Source: Bacteroidia bacterium (GTDB lineage Bacteria; Bacteroidota; Bacteroidia; Chitinophagales; Saprospiraceae). From it: a stretch of 36,155 bases of DNA. Positions 32,683 through 36,155 of this stretch are shown here, piece by piece (position 1 is the first letter of the stretch; every line of letters starts with the position of its first letter). Below the pieces are notes generated by a model, which was not told the DNA's origin, did no database searches, and saw only the letters and a program-made list of their open reading frames with translations. The position numbers and the translations under genes were made by a program. The stretch covers positions 1-36,155 of the forward strand of contig JAUIKE010000079.1 of assembly GCA_030430845.1 (NCBI GenBank), in the 5' to 3' direction.

Positions 32683-33192
32683 ATGACATGTAAGTTTTTT
32701 ACGCCTTTTGTCAGTATGACCTTTTCAGAGATGACTGAGGTAGGTCGTTTTCTAGAAAGTCATTTAGATGAGTATGCAGACTCATATGACAATATTTTCA
32801 AAGCGATACAATCAGCTATCAAACAACGTCCTTCTTTTGGTGGCTTTGTCATCGCCGTCACTGAAGGTGATCAAATCATAGGAGCAATTGTGATTAACAA
32901 TACAGGCATGGAAGGGTATGCTCCTCAAAATCTCATTGTATATCTTGCAGTGCACCGAGATTTCAGAAGAAAAGGGATCGGGCAAAAGTTACTGCAACAC
33001 GCTATCGAAACGGCCAAAGGAGATATAGCGATCCATTTGGATCCTGAACAAAAAATACCGCGCTTTTATAAAAAGCTCGGATTCCAAACGGCAGCATTGG
33101 AATTGCGTTTAAACAGGTCTGAAAAAAATGAAGCTATTACTGCTAAAAGATCAACCGGCAAAAGCGAGTATAGTCTTCATAAAATCAGGTAA
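32683..33192 (+). CDS. GNAT-family N-acetyltransferase
   Basis: A 169-residue protein when started at ATG 32683, chosen for the AGGAGG 6 nt upstream; a TTG at 32659 would place the SD inside the gene. The fold's acetyl-CoA motif A is visible: VYLAVHRDFRRKGIGQKLLQHAI (about residues 86-108), with RRKGIG the pyrophosphate loop. Motif B appears as IPRFYKKLGFQTAALELRL. It transfers an acetyl group from acetyl-CoA to an amine; the acceptor is unknown. Its place after a MarR regulator suggests a role in detoxification or resistance. Confidence 0.92.
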   Translation: MTCKFFTPFVSMTFSEMTEVGRFLESHLDEYADSYDNIFKAIQSAIKQRPSFGGFVIAVTEGDQIIGAIVINNTGMEGYAPQNLIVYLAVHRDFRRKGIGQKLLQHAIETAKGDIAIHLDPEQKIPRFYKKLGFQTAALELRLNRSEKNEAITAKRSTGKSEYSLHKIR

Positions 33193-33530
33193 GAATTCCA
33201 AAACCAATGTAGCTGTGAAAGCCACCTTCTTCCTTCTTGCTAAGTGGGTGATGCCACACATAAAGGGTATAGGGAAAAGAGCCACCATACGATTTACACA
33301 ACCTCTTTTCAATTTCTCCTTTTGAATGCCAAATTATAAGCATTGATACATCAAAACCACATTTTCTAACAAAATTTCTATTGCCTATGTAGCATTAAGA
33401 TCCGGACGGTGGCTTTACGCCCTGAATCTGAATATACCATTTCATGTTCCGGGGTTTTATAAATATTAAGTCACCTGATTGAATGAATCATCATTGAAAA
33501 AACCAACAAACAGAAAGAAGTAAGACGTTA
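33193..33530. other. 338-bp intergenic region, nothing clear
   Basis: Between the acetyltransferase and the M20 hydrolase genes. Only very short stems were seen (for example GTGG/CCAC near 33246), no T-run terminator and no convincing promoter. Confidence 0.6.
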
Positions 33531-34730
33531 ATGAATAAACTGGTCACAGATCCTCAGCTTTTAAAGCTAATTATTTTCAGAAAGCACTTACATGCAAGCC
33601 CCGAACTTTCCGGCCATGAGGTAGCTACAGCCGCTTTAGTCAAAGAAGCATTAGCCCCCTACCAACCCGCCACCTTGCTCGACGGCCTCGGAGGAACAGG
33701 TATCCTGGCCGAATTAAAGCATAGTGAAGAAGGTCCTTCTGTGATGTTTCGTGCAGAATTGGACGCCCTTCCCATACAAGAGATCAATGATTTCGATTAC
33801 CGATCTACAGTAGACGGTGTCAGTCACAAATGCGGTCATGACGGACATATGGCTATTTTGCTTGGATTAGCGGAAGGTCTCAAGAATAACCCTAAACTCA
33901 GAGGAAGTAGCTATTTGTTGTTCCAGCCTGCAGAAGAAATCGGCACTGGAGCCCATGCGGTACTGAAAGACTCTAAAATGCAGAATTTCCGGCCCGATAT
34001 GGCATTTGCTTTGCACAATCTTCCCGGATATCCTTTAGGTGCTGTAATTGTAAGGAAAGGATCTTTTACGGCTTCTGTTAAAAGCCTTGTTCTGGAATTT
34101 GAAGGAAAAACCTCTCATGCTGCCGAACCGGAAAAAGGCATCAATCCAGCCCGAGCCATTTCTGAGATTATCCAGCAGGTCCTGCCCTTGAGTAATTCTG
34201 ACACACAGGATGAGGAATTCGCCTTGATCACTCCGGTAAGTATTCGAATGGGAGAAATTGCTTATGGCGTCTCTGCCGGAGACGCTGAGATCCATCTTAC
34301 ATTAAGGGCCTGGTCGCCGGAAGTCATGCAAAACCTGGGTGAGCAAATTATCAAAATTGTTCAAAATATTGCCCGACAACACCAGTTATCCTTTTCTCAC
34401 AGCTGGACCAATGAGTTCAGGGCCAACTTTAATGATGAAATTTCAGTAGAATTGATCGAGGAGGCCGCCAGGCGGTTAGAACTCGACCTAATACATTTGG
34501 ACCGTCCTATCAAATGGGGGGAAGATTTTGGAGCTTTCACGCAATCCTTTCCAGGAGCGATGTTCGGTTTAGGATCAGGAATCGAGCACCCGGCGCTGCA
34601 TAATCCGGATTACGACTTTCCGGATAGCCTGATTCCCATTGGAGTCCAAATGTTTCAGACCATCGCCGAGTTGGTAAGTGATCGGTTTGAACAACTAAAA
34701 CCCGATATCCATAAAACCATTAACAATTGA
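33531..34730 (+). CDS. M20-family amidohydrolase, hippurate-hydrolase-like
   Basis: A 399-residue cytosolic zinc amidohydrolase of the M20D group (no signal peptide). Metal-site motifs are complete: RAELDALPIQE (about 74-84), HKCGHDGHMA with Cys101 and His103, FQPAEEIGTGA with Glu135/Glu136, and ALHNLPG. A typical dimerisation insert starts near SFTASVKSL. Relatives remove acyl groups from amino acids (hippurate, N-acetyl amino acids, IAA conjugates). Length fits the family. It is separate from the exported AbgB-like enzyme at 20751-22193, which differs in size and location. Confidence 0.93.
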   Translation: MNKLVTDPQLLKLIIFRKHLHASPELSGHEVATAALVKEALAPYQPATLLDGLGGTGILAELKHSEEGPSVMFRAELDALPIQEINDFDYRSTVDGVSHKCGHDGHMAILLGLAEGLKNNPKLRGSSYLLFQPAEEIGTGAHAVLKDSKMQNFRPDMAFALHNLPGYPLGAVIVRKGSFTASVKSLVLEFEGKTSHAAEPEKGINPARAISEIIQQVLPLSNSDTQDEEFALITPVSIRMGEIAYGVSAGDAEIHLTLRAWSPEVMQNLGEQIIKIVQNIARQHQLSFSHSWTNEFRANFNDEISVELIEEAARRLELDLIHLDRPIKWGEDFGAFTQSFPGAMFGLGSGIEHPALHNPDYDFPDSLIPIGVQMFQTIAELVSDRFEQLKPDIHKTINN

Positions 34731-34844
34731 TTTAACCTGCCCTCTCTGAACCGAAGCAGCGAAAGGGCCAATGAGCTGATCCATAAAAAAGTTGCCCTGC
34801 TGTTTGAATGTCGTTTGTGAACGGGAGGGACAAAAAATACCATT

Positions 34845-35105
34845 ATGAGTTTTTTAAATAAGATCAAAGATTTTTTTATTAGCCAAGGTGCAACAGCGAA
34901 AAAAAATAAAACCGGAAGAGTCAAGTTTTTTAACCGTCAAAAAGGCTACGGCTTTATAGAATCCCAGAATACCAGTAAAGATGTATTTGTTCATGCTACT
35001 AACCTGGAAGATAACATCAGAAAGGGAGATCAGGTAGCTTTCGAACTCAACTATGGCACTAAAGGCCTTGAAGCTACAAATGTCAAGGTAGTTAGCAGAT
35101 CATAA
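34845..35105 (+). CDS. Cold-shock domain protein with N-terminal extension
   Basis: An 86-residue protein whose last 65 residues are a CspA-type OB fold. RNP1 is KGYGFI (33-38) and RNP2 VFVH (47-50), so nucleic-acid binding residues are intact. The first 20 residues (MSFLNKIKDFFISQGATAKK) form an amphipathic helix-like extension not present in CspA, common in Bacteroidota homologues. It probably acts as an RNA chaperone. The 5' gap of 114 bp shows no long CspA-like leader. Confidence 0.94.
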   Translation: MSFLNKIKDFFISQGATAKKNKTGRVKFFNRQKGYGFIESQNTSKDVFVHATNLEDNIRKGDQVAFELNYGTKGLEATNVKVVSRS

Positions 35106-35164
35106 TATTGAATTTTAGAACTGACCTTAAGTCATTCTTTATTTTTTAACTAAATATTTTTGCT

Positions 35165-35377
35165 ATGCGATTAAAGAAGAATTTTGCTTTCGGGAAGGGC
35201 AAGTATTATTTCACCATCAAATCCACTCCTAACAATATTACCATATATAGGAAGACCAAAAAGGCAGCTAAAGATGCCTATGCCAAATATGTAAGGCTTG
35301 GTAAAGAATGTGAATGGTTAGGCCAGTGGGATGGAAAAAGATTTGTTGAAGCGAGCGCTCCGGTTATTGCTGCATAG
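35165..35377 (+). CDS. Small basic protein of unknown function
   Basis: A 70-residue, Lys-rich protein (KKNFAFGKGKYYFTIKS at the start, KKAAKDAYAKYVRLGKE in the middle). It looks like a small alpha/beta domain: two strands, a helix with regular Ala/Lys, and a final strand WLGQWDGKRFVEA. Its place 59 bp after the cold-shock gene on the same strand suggests co-expression or a similar nucleic-acid-related role. No family was recognised. Confidence 0.65.
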   Translation: MRLKKNFAFGKGKYYFTIKSTPNNITIYRKTKKAAKDAYAKYVRLGKECEWLGQWDGKRFVEASAPVIAA

Positions 35378-35436
35378 CTTTTTTGAGGAGTTTTATAAAA
35401 ATAGAATTTTTTATAAAAATATAGCTTAACTGATGT

Positions 35437-35493
35437 CTCCTGGAGCTGATCCTAAGGTATTTAAATAATTTGACCTTTTCCCAGCTTCAGGAG
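35437..35493 (+). terminator. Two-part hairpin after the small basic protein gene
   Basis: Outer stem CTCCTGGAGCTG (35437-35448) pairs with CAGCTTCAGGAG (35482-35493), 11 of 12. An inner stem AAGGT/ACCTT (35454-35458 with 35473-35477) stacks inside. A T-rich stretch starts 8 nt later. Terminator or structured RNA element. Confidence 0.5.
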
Positions 35494-35672
35494 CTCAACA
35501 AATTTTTATTATTTTTGTTTAATATATAAGAGTCGTTGTTGCTCTCGCTCAGGAATCCAGACTCTTTTGAATTATCTTTCCATTGCATTTCTTCGTTTAC
35601 GGGCTAATTGAAGCTTGATCCAGTGCAATCTCTTTGATAATTCAGCACACAAGAATAATGCTGATCAAATGC

Positions 35673-35699
35673 TATAGTTTATTTTGGACATAAACTATA
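35673..35699. repeat. TATAGTTTAT palindrome upstream of the 57-residue protein gene
   Basis: Arms 35673-35682 and 35690-35699 are perfect reverse complements (10 bp) with a 7-nt loop. The right arm with its flank, GACATAAACTATATTT, equals the right arm of the palindrome at 7208-7260. It ends 26 bp before the ATG at 35726. Confidence 0.6.
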
Positions 35700-35725
35700 T
35701 TTTCAAATATTTTAAACTTAAAGAC

Positions 35726-35899
35726 ATGGGAACTAGAAGTATTAAAGTGAAAGTCATTAAAGAAACAAGCTCAACTGTTACCGTCAAATTCATATCTCTT
35801 AACCGCAAGATGCCGGTTCCACGCAAAGATTTTGAACAGCGTGTAGAGGAAGGATTGTATGAGGTGGTTAATCCGACAGTTGCTGAAGATAAAGATTAA
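35726..35899 (+). CDS. Small protein of unknown function, 57 residues
   Basis: ATG 35726 gives a 57-residue, beta-rich protein (GTRSIKVKVIKETSSTVTVKF then RKMPVPRKDFEQRVEEGLYEVV). An in-frame TTG at 35684 would add 14 residues but lies inside a palindrome and is unlikely. The pattern of strands and the conserved-looking MPVPRKDFEQRV suggest a compact domain. No named family was recognised. A strong terminator follows right after its stop. Confidence 0.7.
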   Translation: MGTRSIKVKVIKETSSTVTVKFISLNRKMPVPRKDFEQRVEEGLYEVVNPTVAEDKD

Positions 35900-35928
35900 A
35901 AAAAGGCGGCCGGTGGCCGCCTTTTTTT
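35898..35928. terminator. Bidirectional rho-independent terminator
   Basis: GGCGGCC (35905-35911) pairs with GGCCGCC (35915-35921) around GGT, flanked by A7 (35898-35904) and T7 (35922-35928). It overlaps the stop of the 57-residue gene and works in both directions. Confidence 0.95.
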
Positions 35929-35937
35929 ATAGGATAT

Positions 35938-35967
35938 AGGAAGGCGGAGCTGCAGCTCCGCCTTCCT
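35938..35967. terminator. Perfect 30-bp palindrome after the T9SS gene
   Basis: AGGAAGGCGGAGCTG and its exact reverse complement meet without a loop. It begins 3 nt after the stop codon of the minus-strand gene at 35971 and precedes the bidirectional terminator, which can supply the U-tract. Confidence 0.8.
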
Positions 35968-35970
35968 TAT

Positions 35971-36155
35971 TTACATATTGATCATCTTCAATGTAGCAGT
36001 GAAGTCACCAGACTCAAGTGTGTAGTACATGACACCACTTGGCAGATCGTTCACGTTTACAGTGTTGTATCCTTTATCGAAGGCTCCACGGATCACTTTC
36101 AGTGTCTTACCGCTTACATCGTTGATTGTGATCGTCACATCAGATGCCTCTGGCA
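35971..36155 (-). CDS. C-terminal end of a T9SS-sorted protein (N-terminus beyond window)
   Basis: Sixty-one codons including the stop at 35973-35971 lie in the window. The translation (SDVTITINDVSGKTLKVI, then GYNTVNVNDLPSGVMYYTL and the end TATLKMINM) is a typical type A T9SS sorting domain, with the final strands GxY/MYYTL and KMI. The protein should be exported through the outer membrane and attached to the surface. Its catalytic or adhesive part is outside the window. Confidence 0.9.
   Translation of the reverse strand, partial: PEASDVTITINDVSGKTLKVIRGAFDKGYNTVNVNDLPSGVMYYTLESGDFTATLKMINM

Larger units (their letters stand above)
35378..35725. other. 348-bp intergenic region with structured elements
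   Basis: Holds a 13-bp direct repeat TTTTATAAAAATA (35391-35403 and 35409-35421), the long hairpin at 35437-35493 and the palindrome at 35673-35699. No gene was found. Confidence 0.65.

Noticed and set aside
33128..33325. A 65-codon plus-strand frame overlapping the end of the GNAT gene
   Set aside because: Starts inside the acetyltransferase in another frame, with no ribosome-binding site or domain.
35155..35162. TATTTTTG, a -7-like match before the 70-residue protein
   Set aside because: It is only 2 bp before the ATG, so transcription would start inside the gene.

Overview
The window comes from a Bacteroidota chromosome, most likely the Saprospiria lineage (inference). The support is two proteins with type IX secretion (T9SS, Por) C-terminal sorting domains, the TAnnTTTG-type -7 promoter elements typical of the phylum, general lack of Shine-Dalgarno sequences, LytS/LytTR signalling, and a protein with an effector-associated (EAD) domain of the kind common in these bacteria. 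No rRNA, tRNA, CRISPR array, transposase or phage gene was seen, and coding density is ordinary.

Layout. 1-569 (-): sulfatase-modifying-factor/FGE-like protein cut by the window edge, followed by a cluster of nested palindromes (598-723). 756-4171 (-): Na+-pumping oxaloacetate decarboxylase operon oadG-oadA-oadB with a good -7 element upstream. 4503-7156 (-): two-gene molybdenum hydroxylase operon (2Fe-2S subunit, then Tat-exported molybdopterin subunit) ending in a textbook terminator. 7288-10845 (-): large secreted FG-GAP/T9SS protein. 11018-13303 (-): PiT-type phosphate transporter, divergent from 13561-16089 (+), a membrane-anchored alpha/beta hydrolase. 16079-19801 (-): hybrid histidine kinase/response regulator/adenylate cyclase followed at once by an ECH1-like dienoyl-CoA isomerase. 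19927-22193 (-): SDR oxidoreductase and exported M20 amidohydrolase.

22275-26898 (-) is the most unusual block: LytS-type kinase, DUF1835 protein, LytTR response regulator and, 18 bp later, a 546-residue membrane protein with an EAD-like N-terminus, a second globular module, one transmembrane helix and C-terminal repeats. It looks like a two-component system wired to a conflict/defence-style adaptor. 27385-30870 (-): small helical protein, MscS channel, and a class III cyclase with TolB-like and TPR regions; long perfect hairpins separate these genes. 31266-36155: DUF502 membrane protein, MarR regulator, GNAT acetyltransferase with possible leader-peptide and SD-masking structures, M20 amidohydrolase, cold-shock protein, two small conserved-looking proteins, and the tail of another T9SS-sorted protein on the minus strand.

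How it fits together. The catabolic genes (oxaloacetate decarboxylase, molybdenum hydroxylase, crotonase, SDR, two M20 hydrolases) suggest a heterotrophic degrader. Signalling genes are dense: two cyclases, one hybrid kinase and one LytS/LytTR pair, and both cyclases have Gln where the substrate-selecting Lys is normally found. Intergenic regions carry many long perfect inverted repeats just after minus-strand stop codons, several without a U-tract. All family assignments are from reading translated sequence; no database search was run.
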